From Thermococcus sp. 21S7 (GTDB taxonomy: Archaea > Methanobacteriota_B > Thermococci > Thermococcales > Thermococcaceae): a stretch of 64,000 nucleotides of DNA. The position numbers and the translations under genes are program-made. The DNA is taken from positions 248,001-312,000 of the forward strand of contig NZ_SNUT01000002.1 of NCBI RefSeq assembly GCF_012027615.1, given 5' to 3'. Of this stretch, positions 33,957 to 41,798 are shown piece after piece (positions within the stretch are counted from its first letter, which is position 1; each line of letters begins with the position of its first letter). The notes below the pieces were generated by a model. That model was not told the origin of the DNA, did no database searches, and saw only the letters and a list, made by a program, of their open reading frames with translations.

Positions 33957-34448
33957 ATGAATCGTAGGGAATTCATTCTACATGTTCTTTCTATTATTTT
34001 TGCAACAGTTTGGGAGCTTGTACTTGCCTATAATAGTCGGGCCATCAGTGAGTATTATGTTGAGAAAGGCACAATTTTTTTTGAGAACTGGACGGGTGGG
34101 ACAGGGGGACCCTGTGTTTCTTGGAGCAAATACTCCCCCTCCTTGGAGTTTGTTCTTTTAGTCCTTCTCCCTACACTCGTCCTTCTCATCTTATACCTCT
34201 GGTTTAAGGAGCCCACCCTAAAGAAATCAGCACTTTCAATAGGGTTGCCTGTTTTGTCAGTGATTGTTATCTATTTTAAAACTACAGGACCGGGTGTTTT
34301 ATTGGCTCTGATTGTAGTGTCGGCTGTGGTCGGTGGGGTAGTTGGGAAAGACAAGTGGGAAAAAGTGCTACTCAGTATTGCGGGCTTTCTACCAGGCCTT
34401 ATAATAGGAATGATAATAGCGGCTGAACTCACAGCTGTATGGTGTTAA
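33957..34448 (+). CDS. Small membrane protein, island family member 2
   Basis: 163 residues, nearly identical in layout to the preceding gene: MNRREFILHVLSIIFATVWE, then a longer outside loop (FENWTGGTGGPCVSWSK) with one Cys, then SPSLEFVLLVLLPTLVLLI and two more hydrophobic segments. The start ATG 33957 follows GGGGGTG; a longer frame upstream overlaps the previous gene and is not used. The outside loop is the most variable part between the copies, which might reflect partner binding. Confidence 0.72.
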   Translation: MNRREFILHVLSIIFATVWELVLAYNSRAISEYYVEKGTIFFENWTGGTGGPCVSWSKYSPSLEFVLLVLLPTLVLLILYLWFKEPTLKKSALSIGLPVLSVIVIYFKTTGPGVLLALIVVSAVVGGVVGKDKWEKVLLSIAGFLPGLIIGMIIAAELTAVWC

Positions 34449-34466
34449 TAAGTGGTGAGTGAACCC

Positions 34467-34937
34467 ATGAAGCTCCGCTCGCTCCTCTATCTTTTCCTCT
34501 TCCCTGCATGGGAGTTCCTGCTCATGATTTTACTCCCTTCGGAATACTACGTTGGGGCTTCTTGCCTTCAGACTCATCCCTATCCAATCTGCGGCTTTCA
34601 CTTTAGCCCATCGGCAACTTTTGTCCTCCTCGTGACGGCACCGTTCTTAATCTCAATTATCCTTGGCCTCTGGAAGGAATGGAGTGAACTCGTAGCATTT
34701 GGGATCCCTTCGCTCGCTGTTGTCTTGGTAACGCTTCTTCTCCTGTACCTCTTCGAAAAGTCATGGATTTCTTTTTTCGTGCCTGTAATAGTCTCGGTGG
34801 TTCTGTATAGCCTCCCATGTATAAGACTGGACGGCCCTATAAAAAGAGCGGAAAGGCTGGTATGGATAGCCACGTCACTCATAGTCTCGTTTATCCTCTG
34901 CATTATGGTGTGGAGTGGCATATCAATAATGGTATGA
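34467..34937 (+). CDS. Small membrane protein, island family member 3 (divergent)
   Basis: 156 residues. It shares the layout of the previous two: PAWEFLLMILLPSEYY near 14, then FHFSPSATFVLLVTAPFLIS near 45 and two later hydrophobic segments, but few identical residues otherwise. The outside loop has two Cys (SCLQTHPYPICGF). ATG 34467 follows GGTGAG; the GTG at 34452 is part of the leader. It may belong to the same operon as the peptidase. Confidence 0.68.
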   Translation: MKLRSLLYLFLFPAWEFLLMILLPSEYYVGASCLQTHPYPICGFHFSPSATFVLLVTAPFLISIILGLWKEWSELVAFGIPSLAVVLVTLLLLYLFEKSWISFFVPVIVSVVLYSLPCIRLDGPIKRAERLVWIATSLIVSFILCIMVWSGISIMV

Positions 34938-34987
34938 AAAATTTTATAACAAAGGATGTCGTATTTACTGCAGATGGAGGGGGCTTA

Positions 34988-35719
34988 ATGAGGAAATCCC
35001 ACATTGTCTTCCTGTTGTTGGTTGTCACATTGGCATTGATTGCCGCGAAAGTCTCTCAACATCCAGAAAAAAGTCAGTGTTTCTCGACGGTGCCGGTGAA
35101 CGTCAGCGATGTTAAGCCACCAATCGTCAGCGGGCCGGGCTTTCCTCCCCAAGCAGGATTCCAGGGTATAACACTCGACGAGGTTGTAAACGGAAGTCCG
35201 AGGCACGTGCTCGTCGGGTTTTTTGGCTTTGAAAACGTGTCATGGTCCCTTGAAAAGCCATCCTGCTATTTTAAATCCCTGGAAGGCGTTTCCGAGAACT
35301 GGACTGGTATCGTCCTACCGGGGGCCTTTCTCTCAAACGTAACCCTCTCGGAAAGAGTTTATCTGGCCGTTTATGTGTATCCTTTGGAGGGAACAGCAAT
35401 AGTATCTGAGGTGGACTACGGAGAAACGCCAGAGAAGTCAAAGATAACCGAAGCATTTCGGCTCAAGTACACGGAGCATCCCAACGAGATTGTGGAAGCC
35501 TACGTCTCTAAGCTTGAGCACTCGGGCTATACTGCAATCAGGGAGCTTTCCGGCGGTCTTTTCAAGGGTTGGGTGCTCAGGAAGGGAAATAATTACCTGC
35601 TCGTGCTTAAGGTTAGGGACAAGGGCAACCTGTACCTGCTCCTTGCCAGTGGTAATGAGAGGGACATCAAAAAACTCACCGACGTCCTTCCTTTGAGTGG
35701 GAGTGGTGAGTCTCAGTGA
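34988..35719 (+). CDS. Secreted protein, unknown
   Basis: 243 residues. A signal peptide or anchor (IVFLLLVVTLALIAAKVS, residues 6-23) is followed by an outside domain with alternating beta strands, two Cys in the first 100 residues and several Asn-X-Ser/Thr sites. No family recognised. ATG 34988 follows GGAGGGGG. A TATA-like TTTTATAAC lies about 45 bases upstream, so it may start a second transcript. Its stop overlaps the start of the next gene by four bases (GTGA). Confidence 0.68.
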   Translation: MRKSHIVFLLLVVTLALIAAKVSQHPEKSQCFSTVPVNVSDVKPPIVSGPGFPPQAGFQGITLDEVVNGSPRHVLVGFFGFENVSWSLEKPSCYFKSLEGVSENWTGIVLPGAFLSNVTLSERVYLAVYVYPLEGTAIVSEVDYGETPEKSKITEAFRLKYTEHPNEIVEAYVSKLEHSGYTAIRELSGGLFKGWVLRKGNNYLLVLKVRDKGNLYLLLASGNERDIKKLTDVLPLSGSGESQ

Positions 35720-36183
35720 GATTTCCAAAACATTTTCCCCACTTTCTCACTCTCACCTCGGCAACGGCATGGGAGCTCCTTCTCCTCTACAACATGACTT
35801 GGCTAAGGAGCTACTACATCGAAAGCGGGAGGGTTTACGTTCGGGACGGAATTCCCGCCTGCTGGTTCAGGTATTCGCCCTCTCTCCCCTTCGTCCTCCT
35901 CGTTCTCCTTCCGGCGATTGTTCTCCCTGCCCTTTACGTTCGCTTCAAAGAACCCCTCCTGAGGAAATCGGGCCTCGCTATTGGATTACCCGTCCTGTCA
36001 GTGGTTCTCGTCTCCCTCCGAAATCCCAAGGGTTCCTTCTCGGTCCTGCTCGCCATTTCGGTCGGCGTTGGTGTCATACTGGGAGAGGGCAGAGAAGAAA
36101 AGGCATTGCTCTTCCTCGAAGGCTTTTTGCCGGGATTTATCGTGTTTATGATAATACTCGGCGGGCTCGCGGTCAGTTGCTGA
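35716..36183 (+). CDS. Small membrane protein, island family member 4
   Basis: 155 residues, same family as 33475-34448: SATAWELLLLYN near 14, CWFRYSPSLPFVLLVLLPAI near 49, a KEPLLRKSGLAIGLPVLSVV segment near 78, and GFLPGFIVFMIILGGLA near the end. It begins at GTG 35716 inside the stop region of the previous gene. The conserved YSPSLxFVLLVLLP and LPVLSVV phrases define the family. Base composition is closer to the host average than in the tandem pair. Confidence 0.72.
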   Translation: MRFPKHFPHFLTLTSATAWELLLLYNMTWLRSYYIESGRVYVRDGIPACWFRYSPSLPFVLLVLLPAIVLPALYVRFKEPLLRKSGLAIGLPVLSVVLVSLRNPKGSFSVLLAISVGVGVILGEGREEKALLFLEGFLPGFIVFMIILGGLAVSC

Positions 36184-36281
36184 TGGAAGAGAGGGGATTT
36201 TAAAAATGCTGGAATGAGAACGGGCTATATGTAGTGGCTCGCATGGGACTCGCGGTTAGCCTGTAAGAAAAGGGGAAAGAC

Positions 36282-37187
36282 TCAATCCTCCCCGAAAATC
36301 CTGTCCACGAACCACTTCTCGTCGAACGGCTTTAAATCGTCGTAGCCCTGGCCGACGCCAACGAAGAGTATCGGCGCGCCGATGGCGTGGCTTATGCTCA
36401 GAGCGGCACCGCCCCTCGCATCTGCGTCCAGCTTGGTGAGGATTACGCCGTCGATCTTCACCGCCTCGTTGAACTGCTTCGCCTGCTCGACGACGGAGTT
36501 GCCGGCTAAACTGTCGCCAACGAATATCACCAGGTCAGGCTTGGTTACGCGCGCTATCTTCTTCATCTCGTCCATAAGGTTTCTGTTCAGCTCGTTCCTT
36601 CCTGCGGTGTCTATGAGGACGACGTCCAGTCCCCTGGCCTTTGCGTGCTGGATCGCGTCGTAGGCGACGGCGGCGGGGTCGGCACCGTAGGAGTGCTTGA
36701 TGACCTTAACCCCGACGCGCTTTGCGTGCTCCTCGACCTGCTCTATCGCCCCTGCACGGAAGGTATCGCTGGCGGCTATGACAACGCTTAAACCGTTCTT
36801 CTTGAGCCAGTGGGCGAGCTTGGCTATAGTCGTTGTTTTCCCGGAGCCGTTGAAGCCCACAAAGGCTATAACGAAGGGCTTCTCCTCCTTAGACCTTATC
36901 AGCTCAAGAAGGTCTATCTTTTTCTCCGGTGTCAGGACCTCAAGAACGGCCTCCCTAACGGCCTTCTCGACCAGAGCTTTCTTGTTGGTGCCTATCTTTA
37001 CTTTCTGACCGACGAGCTTTTTCTTTATCCTCTCTCTGAGCTCCTCGACGGTTTCGAGGGCAACGTCCGCCTCAAGAAGCTCTATCTCCAGGTCCCAGAG
37101 TGCATTTTCCACGTCCTTCTCGCTTATTTCAGTCTGCGAGACCCTGTCCACGAATGAGCTTAACTTCTCCTTGAGTTTTCCCAGCAT
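36282..37187 (-). CDS. ftsY: Signal recognition particle receptor FtsY
   Basis: 301 residues, a short archaeal FtsY made of N and G domains only. P-loop [17 protein letters not shown] near 108, [12 protein letters not shown] near 138, DTAGR near 195 and the TKLD box near 252. The N domain (residues 1-95) has no long acidic extension. The receptor docks SRP-ribosome complexes at the membrane through paired GTPase domains. ATG 37187 is chosen because GGGGTGG precedes it; GTG 37196 belongs to that site. TATA AATTATATAGG lies at about 37216-37226. Confidence 0.96.
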   Translation of the reverse strand: MLGKLKEKLSSFVDRVSQTEISEKDVENALWDLEIELLEADVALETVEELRERIKKKLVGQKVKIGTNKKALVEKAVREAVLEVLTPEKKIDLLELIRSKEEKPFVIAFVGFNGSGKTTTIAKLAHWLKKNGLSVVIAASDTFRAGAIEQVEEHAKRVGVKVIKHSYGADPAAVAYDAIQHAKARGLDVVLIDTAGRNELNRNLMDEMKKIARVTKPDLVIFVGDSLAGNSVVEQAKQFNEAVKIDGVILTKLDADARGGAALSISHAIGAPILFVGVGQGYDDLKPFDEKWFVDRIFGED

Positions 37188-37238
37188 CTTTACCACCCCA
37201 TGAGCGAGCGACTTATGCCTATATAATTATTATGAAGT

Positions 37239-37296
37239 GCCCTCGGCGATAGCTGGTGTCATCACACCTCAGACCCGAAACCGCTCGTCATCGGGC
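37239..37296 (-). ncRNA. C/D box guide RNA for 23S rRNA methylation
   Basis: A 58-base minus-strand RNA with terminal GCCC/GGGC pairing. C box CGATGA (37288-37293), D' box CTGA (37269-37272), C' box GTGATGA (37259-37265) and a variant D box CCGA (37243-37246) are in order with normal spacing. The guide before D' is complementary to ACCCGAAACC, and the guide before D to GATAGCTGGT, two strongly conserved 23S rRNA segments. A TATA box at 37318-37326 lies 26 bases before its first base. Both guides matching rRNA strongly supports it; exact rRNA numbering was not computed. Confidence 0.8.
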
Positions 37297-37317
37297 GGGT
37301 TTAACTCTGCTCTCCCT

Positions 37318-37326
37318 CTTATAAAC
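37318..37326 (-). promoter_or_regulatory. TATA box of the C/D guide RNA
   Basis: GTTTATAAG on the minus strand, directly after the stop codon of the gene at 37327-37776 and 26 bases before the first base of the guide RNA. Confidence 0.6.
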
Positions 37327-37776
37327 TCAGTACCTCCTGACGTAGGTCCTGCTCTCCACCACCTTCCCGTTCTCAAGGCGCATGACGTCCAGTCTTTCAA
37401 AGCCGACGGTTTCCCTCTTGTACGCGATTAGATAATCGATGGATTCCCGTATCCCATAGCGGGTTATGGAGTCCTTCACGTACTTGTGCTCGTAGAGCAG
37501 AACGAGCTTGTCCCTGTGCTCCCCCAGCCACTCCGTCAGCTTTTCCCTCTCCGCCCTGGAGCGTGAGAGCGGGTTGACTATGAGGTACACGTCGAAGTCG
37601 TCGCTCTCGAAGGGGGAGCCTATGTAGACGTCACCGTCGACCTGGAACGGCAGATACTCAGCAAGTATGCGCCTCCCTGCCTTCCCCCATGCGTTCAGGT
37701 ATATTCTCGCAAGTCTCTTCCCGTCTCCTGTAATTAAAACCGCTCCCGAATTTAATTCGGCTATTTTCTTCAGCAT
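37327..37776 (-). CDS. Conserved-looking protein, unknown
   Basis: 149 residues, soluble, mixed alpha/beta. It has an N-terminal GAVLITGDGKRLARIYLN stretch, then GDVYIGSPFESDDFDVYLIV near 47 and a basic helical half rich in Lys and Arg (KYVKDSITRYGIRESIDYLI). No family recognised. ATG 37776 is preferred; ATG 37782 lies two codons further out. It ends directly at the TATA box of the guide RNA. Confidence 0.7.
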   Translation of the reverse strand: MLKKIAELNSGAVLITGDGKRLARIYLNAWGKAGRRILAEYLPFQVDGDVYIGSPFESDDFDVYLIVNPLSRSRAEREKLTEWLGEHRDKLVLLYEHKYVKDSITRYGIRESIDYLIAYKRETVGFERLDVMRLENGKVVESRTYVRRY

Positions 37777-37899
37777 GGTCATCACAAAAAACTTTTACTC
37801 TGAGGTTAAAATTCTTTCTCAAATTTTCGGCTTCCTGAGGACCATAAAGTATATATTGCGCTTTACGGGTATACCTTTGAAAACTCGCGGGGTGTTAGC

Positions 37900-39186
37900 A
37901 TGAAGAAGCTGTTTAGCTTGTTTTTAATTGGCATCTTGGCTCTCGGTGTAGTGGCCAGCGGCTGCATAAGCGGCGGGGAAGAAAAAACCGGAATAAACAT
38001 CCTCTACACGTACACCGGTTCATTCGGTGACCCTGCTAAAGGGAAGCAGGCGGCACAGGCTCAGCTCCAGCAGGGCGCTTGGGTCATCTACCAGGTCGCG
38101 GGTGGCACTGGTCTTGGTGTCTTCGAGGCCGTGGGGGACTACTTGGACGCCAACGACAAGAAGATGGGACCTCCGTTCGCGATAGGTGTTGACTCCGCCC
38201 AGGACTGGATTAAACCGGGTGTTATAATAGCGAGCATGATGAAACGTGTTGACGTTGGTGTTTACAATGCCGTCAAGCAGGCGGAGGAGAACCAGTTCCA
38301 GGGCGGCGTCGTTGAGCTCGGCCTCAAGGAGGGCGGTGTCAAGCTCTCAACCATAGAAGACGTCAAGGCCATGTTTGACTCCCTTCCTGCGGACGTCAAG
38401 GAGAAGAAGCTCAAGGATCTCGGCTTTGAGAGTGAGGACGAGCTTATACAGTTCCTTGAACAGACCAGGAACCAGGTTCCGGACTGGATTTGGGATGCCG
38501 TTGACGACCTTCAGAACCAGATAATCAACGGACAGATAATCGTTCCAAAAGCCACGTCTAAGGACCAGATTGAACTTCTCAGAAAGGCCGACGAGTGGAA
38601 GACCATGGAGGACTATGCCAAGAACTGGAGTGCGAACGAACCCAAGCCCGAAACGTACTTCAATGAGAGCCTCAACAGTAGACAGAACACGAAGAAGATA
38701 GCCATCGTCTACGACGTCGGCGGCAGGGGCGACCTGAGCTTCAACGACATGGCTTATTTGGGTGCCGAGAAGGCCGCCAAGGAGTTCGGCCTCCAGCTCG
38801 ATGAGCTCCAGAGCAACAGCGAGAACGACTACCTTCCGAACCTCAGGAGCCTTGCCAAGAGCGGTGAGTACGACATCATCATTGCGGTCGGCTTTATGAT
38901 GACCAACGCCGTCAAGCAGGTCGCCACGGAGTACCCGAACCAGAGGTTCGTTATCATCGATGGCTACGACCCGGAGATGCCGCACAACGTCCAGATGGTT
39001 CTCTTCAAGGAGAACGAGGGTTCAACCCTTGCTGGTGCCCTCGCGGCGCTCATAGCGCTCAACGACAACAAGGACACCATCGGCATCGTCCTCGGTATGG
39101 AGATTCCGGTTCTCTACAAGTTCGAAGGTGGCTACCGCTTCGGCGCCTACTGGGCCCTCGACTACTACAAGAACCACAAGCAGTGA
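37900..39186 (+). CDS. BMP/PnrA-family nucleoside-binding lipoprotein, circularly permuted
   Basis: 428 residues: signal peptide, lipobox VVASGC with Cys22, then the binding protein. In known members (TmpC, PnrA/Med) the order is xVxDxGGxxDxSFN first, then GMExPxxxxFExGF, then the SFxDPxKGK half with AGGTGxGV and SMxKRxD. Here the second half comes first: YTYTGSFGDPAKGK at 36-49, VAGGTGLGV near 68, GVDSAQDWIKPG near 100 and MMKRVDVGVY near 117. The first half follows: KIAIVYDVGGRGDLSFND at 266-283, then GMEIPVLYKFEGGYRFGAYW at the end, stopping at NHKQ. The new ends lie at the hinge between the two lobes. It heads a nucleoside-type ABC transporter operon. Confidence 0.88.
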   Translation: MKKLFSLFLIGILALGVVASGCISGGEEKTGINILYTYTGSFGDPAKGKQAAQAQLQQGAWVIYQVAGGTGLGVFEAVGDYLDANDKKMGPPFAIGVDSAQDWIKPGVIIASMMKRVDVGVYNAVKQAEENQFQGGVVELGLKEGGVKLSTIEDVKAMFDSLPADVKEKKLKDLGFESEDELIQFLEQTRNQVPDWIWDAVDDLQNQIINGQIIVPKATSKDQIELLRKADEWKTMEDYAKNWSANEPKPETYFNESLNSRQNTKKIAIVYDVGGRGDLSFNDMAYLGAEKAAKEFGLQLDELQSNSENDYLPNLRSLAKSGEYDIIIAVGFMMTNAVKQVATEYPNQRFVIIDGYDPEMPHNVQMVLFKENEGSTLAGALAALIALNDNKDTIGIVLGMEIPVLYKFEGGYRFGAYWALDYYKNHKQ

Positions 39187-39232
39187 TTCTTCTTCCCCTT
39201 TTGTTTCCGTTTTGAGATTCGGAGGTGGAAGG

Positions 39233-40768
39233 ATGGAAGAGCAAACCCCAGTGCTTGAGATGCGGGAGATTGTCAAGGTTTACCCAGACGGGACAAGGGC
39301 CCTCAAGGGGGTTACCCTTAAGGTCTACGAGGGCGAAATCCTCGGCCTCCTTGGTGAGAATGGTGCAGGAAAAACGACGCTGATGAAGGTTCTCTTCGGA
39401 ATGCTGAAGCCAACAAAGGGCAAAATCTTTCTTCGTGGCAATGAGGTCCGCTTCAAGAGCCCCGCAGATGCCATAGCAAACGGAATCGGAATGGTCCACC
39501 AGCACTTCACGCTCGTCGAGGTCTTCAACGCCCTTGAGAACATAATCCTCGGCATGGAGGGCCATGAGCTTCTGTCCAAGATTGACGTCGAGAACGCGAG
39601 GAAAAAACTCCAGAGGCTCATGGACGAGCTGAACTTCCAGGTTCCGCTTGACGTCCCCGTGGAGAACCTGCCGGTTGGTGTGCAGCAGAGGATAGAAATC
39701 CTCAAGATGCTCTACCGCGACGTTGACATACTCATCCTTGACGAGCCCACTGCGGTTTTAACCCCAATCGAGGTCAAGGAACTCTTTGCGGTTCTCAGGA
39801 AGCTCAGGGAGCAGGGGAAGACGATAATCTTCATCAGCCACAAGCTCAACGAGGTCATGGAGCTCACCGACCGCGTCACCGTCATCAGGAAAGGTGAGGT
39901 CGTTGGAACCGTTAAGACGAGCGAGGCAACGCCCCAGCTCCTCGCGAGGATGATGGTTGGAAGGGACGTCGTTTTGAGGATTGAGAAGCCCCCGAAGGAG
40001 CCCGGCGAGGTTATCTTCCGCGTTGAGGATCTGTGGGTGAAGGGAGACAGGGGAGAGGATGCCGTCAGGGGGCTTACCTTCGAGGTTAGGGCTGGTGAGA
40101 TATTTGGAATAGCCGGTGTCGAGGGCAACGGTCAGAGCGAGCTCATAGAGGCTATAACCGGCCTCAGAAAGGTCGAGAGGGGCAAAGTTTACCTTAAAGG
40201 GGCGGACATCACCGGCAAAAAACCGAGAGAACTCTACGACATGGGAATGGCACACGTCCCGGAGGATAGGACTCACATGGGCTTAATCCTTGAGATGAGC
40301 GTGATGGAGAACTCGATACTCGGAATGCACTGGCGGAAGGAGTTCTCGAAGGGTTTTCTGCTCGACTGGGACAAGGTTGAGGCGCACGCTAAGAGGCTGA
40401 TTGAGGAGTTCGAGGTCAGCGCGCCTGGAACCAAGGCTCCCGTGAAGAGCCTGAGCGGTGGAAACCAGCAGAAGCTGATCGTTGCGAGGGAGGTCAGCAA
40501 GAAGCCGGAGTTCATCATAGCGGCCCAGCCGACGCGCGGTGTTGACGTTGCATCGACCGAGTACATCAGGAACTACCTCGTTAAGCTCAGGAACGAGAAC
40601 AAGGCCGTTCTGCTCGTTTCTGCCGACTTGGACGAGGTTCTCCAGCTCAGTGACAGGATGGCGATAATGTACGAAGGTCAGTTCATGGGAATAGTCAAGC
40701 CCGACGAGGTTACCGAGGAGCAGATAGGACTCATGATGGGAGGTGTTAAGGGTGAACCTCAAAAATGA
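39233..40768 (+). CDS. Nucleoside-type ABC transporter, double ATPase (YufO-like)
   Basis: 511 residues, two ABC domains. First half: GENGAGKTT near 41 and LILDEPTAVLT near 169, with a degenerate signature LPVGVQQR. Second half: a non-standard Walker A, GVEGNGQSE near 300, intact LSGGNQQK near 405 and AAQPTRGVD in the Walker B region near 427. Such an asymmetric pair is normal for this family and for sugar ATPases of RbsA type. It energises the two permeases that follow. ATG 39233 follows GGAGGTGGAAGG. A gap of 46 bases with T-rich stretches separates it from the binding-protein gene. Confidence 0.92.
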   Translation: MEEQTPVLEMREIVKVYPDGTRALKGVTLKVYEGEILGLLGENGAGKTTLMKVLFGMLKPTKGKIFLRGNEVRFKSPADAIANGIGMVHQHFTLVEVFNALENIILGMEGHELLSKIDVENARKKLQRLMDELNFQVPLDVPVENLPVGVQQRIEILKMLYRDVDILILDEPTAVLTPIEVKELFAVLRKLREQGKTIIFISHKLNEVMELTDRVTVIRKGEVVGTVKTSEATPQLLARMMVGRDVVLRIEKPPKEPGEVIFRVEDLWVKGDRGEDAVRGLTFEVRAGEIFGIAGVEGNGQSELIEAITGLRKVERGKVYLKGADITGKKPRELYDMGMAHVPEDRTHMGLILEMSVMENSILGMHWRKEFSKGFLLDWDKVEAHAKRLIEEFEVSAPGTKAPVKSLSGGNQQKLIVAREVSKKPEFIIAAQPTRGVDVASTEYIRNYLVKLRNENKAVLLVSADLDEVLQLSDRMAIMYEGQFMGIVKPDEVTEEQIGLMMGGVKGEPQK

Positions 40769-41798
40769 GCTCAGGGGTTACGTTAAACCCGTAGCGGAGA
40801 GCGTTCTTGCGATACTCATTGGGGCCTTCATCGGGGCCCTCGTCCTCTGGTTCAGCGGTTACAGCCCCGGCTCAGCCTACTACTGGCTCATCAAGGGCTC
40901 CCTCGGCTCAACCGATGGTATAGCCGAAACCCTCAGCAAATCGGCCCCGCTTATCCTAACGGCGATAACCTTCGCGATAGGCGCGAGGACGGGTCTCTTC
41001 AACATCGGTGCCGAGGGAACGGTTTACTTCGGCGCGATAGCGGCGATAATCGTCACTCAGTACCTCCAGAATCCCCTGGCGGGCATCCTCGCGGGCCTCT
41101 TCATCGGAGCCCTCTGGGCCCTTCCAGCGGCAGTCCTCAAGGTTTACAGAGGGGTGCACGAGGTCATCTCCACAATCATGTTCAACTGGATTGCCTTTTT
41201 CCTCGTCAGCTGGCTCGCGGTCAGCGTCTACTACAACCCTAAGGACCCCAACAGCACCCTGCCGATTCCGCCCGGCGCGAGGTTGCCCCTTCTCGTGAAG
41301 GGAACCAGCCTGTCCTGGGCGTTCATCATAGCCATCCTCTCGGCGGTGGTCGTTTTCGTGGTGATGTGGCACACCAAGCTCGGATACGAGCTGAGAACCA
41401 GCGGTCAGAACCCGCGGGCGGCAGAGTACGGGGGAATAAATCCCAAGCGCTCGGCCATCTGGTCCTTTGTCATCGGTGGAATGACGGCCGGTCTGGCCGG
41501 AGCGGGAATCGTCATGGGAACCCCACCGAGCTACGCCATAACCCAGGGATTGGCCAACGTCTACGGCTACGGCTTTGACGGAATAGGAGTCTCGCTCGTT
41601 GGCAGGAATCACCCGCTCGGCATAATCTTCTCGGGAATCCTCTTCGGAGCGCTGAGCGCTGGAGCAACGGCAATGCAGCAGCACGCCCACGTTCCGCTTG
41701 AGATGATTAAGGTCATCGAGGGAATAATCATCATAGCCGTCGCCGTTCCGGGACTGCTCGACCTCTTCGCCAGGCTCTTCAGGAGGGGTGAGGCATGA
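40752..41798 (+). CDS. Nucleoside-type ABC transporter permease 1 (YufP-like)
   Basis: 348 residues, about eight to nine membrane segments. Family segments are FNIGAEGTVYFGAIA near 89, GVHEVISTIMFNWIAFF near 134 and GQNPRAAEYGGINPK near 217, the coupling helix that contacts the ATPase. GTG 40752 lies 17 bases inside the ATPase gene, with GGAGGTG as ribosome site. It carries a longer N-terminal segment than permease 2. Confidence 0.9.
   Translation: MNLKNELRGYVKPVAESVLAILIGAFIGALVLWFSGYSPGSAYYWLIKGSLGSTDGIAETLSKSAPLILTAITFAIGARTGLFNIGAEGTVYFGAIAAIIVTQYLQNPLAGILAGLFIGALWALPAAVLKVYRGVHEVISTIMFNWIAFFLVSWLAVSVYYNPKDPNSTLPIPPGARLPLLVKGTSLSWAFIIAILSAVVVFVVMWHTKLGYELRTSGQNPRAAEYGGINPKRSAIWSFVIGGMTAGLAGAGIVMGTPPSYAITQGLANVYGYGFDGIGVSLVGRNHPLGIIFSGILFGALSAGATAMQQHAHVPLEMIKVIEGIIIIAVAVPGLLDLFARLFRRGEA

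Larger units (their letters stand above)
33475..34448. repeat. Tandem duplication of a membrane protein gene
   Basis: Two adjacent copies (33475-33936 and 33957-34448) of the same gene are highly similar at base level: long identical runs such as TTTTTGCAACAGTTTGGGAG, and shared GTTTTATTGG and GTGTCGGCTGT-like phrases. A more distant third and fourth member follow at 34467 and 35716. Confidence 0.75.

Noticed and set aside
35697-36203. A 168-codon frame over the last membrane paralogue
   Set aside because: Arg/Pro-rich shadow frame; the overlapping frame from GTG 35716 has membrane segments and family motifs.
36184-36281. Second guide RNA in the gap before ftsY
   Set aside because: A TATA-like stretch is present, but no C, D or ACA boxes could be ordered and no rRNA match was recognised.
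38347-38985. A 212-codon minus-strand frame inside the permuted lipoprotein gene
   Set aside because: Mirror frame without ribosome site or promoter; the plus-strand protein has clear family motifs.
37900-39186. Permutation explained as two separate genes or a frameshift
   Set aside because: There is one uninterrupted frame with a single signal peptide and stop; both halves are complete and the linker has no start signal.
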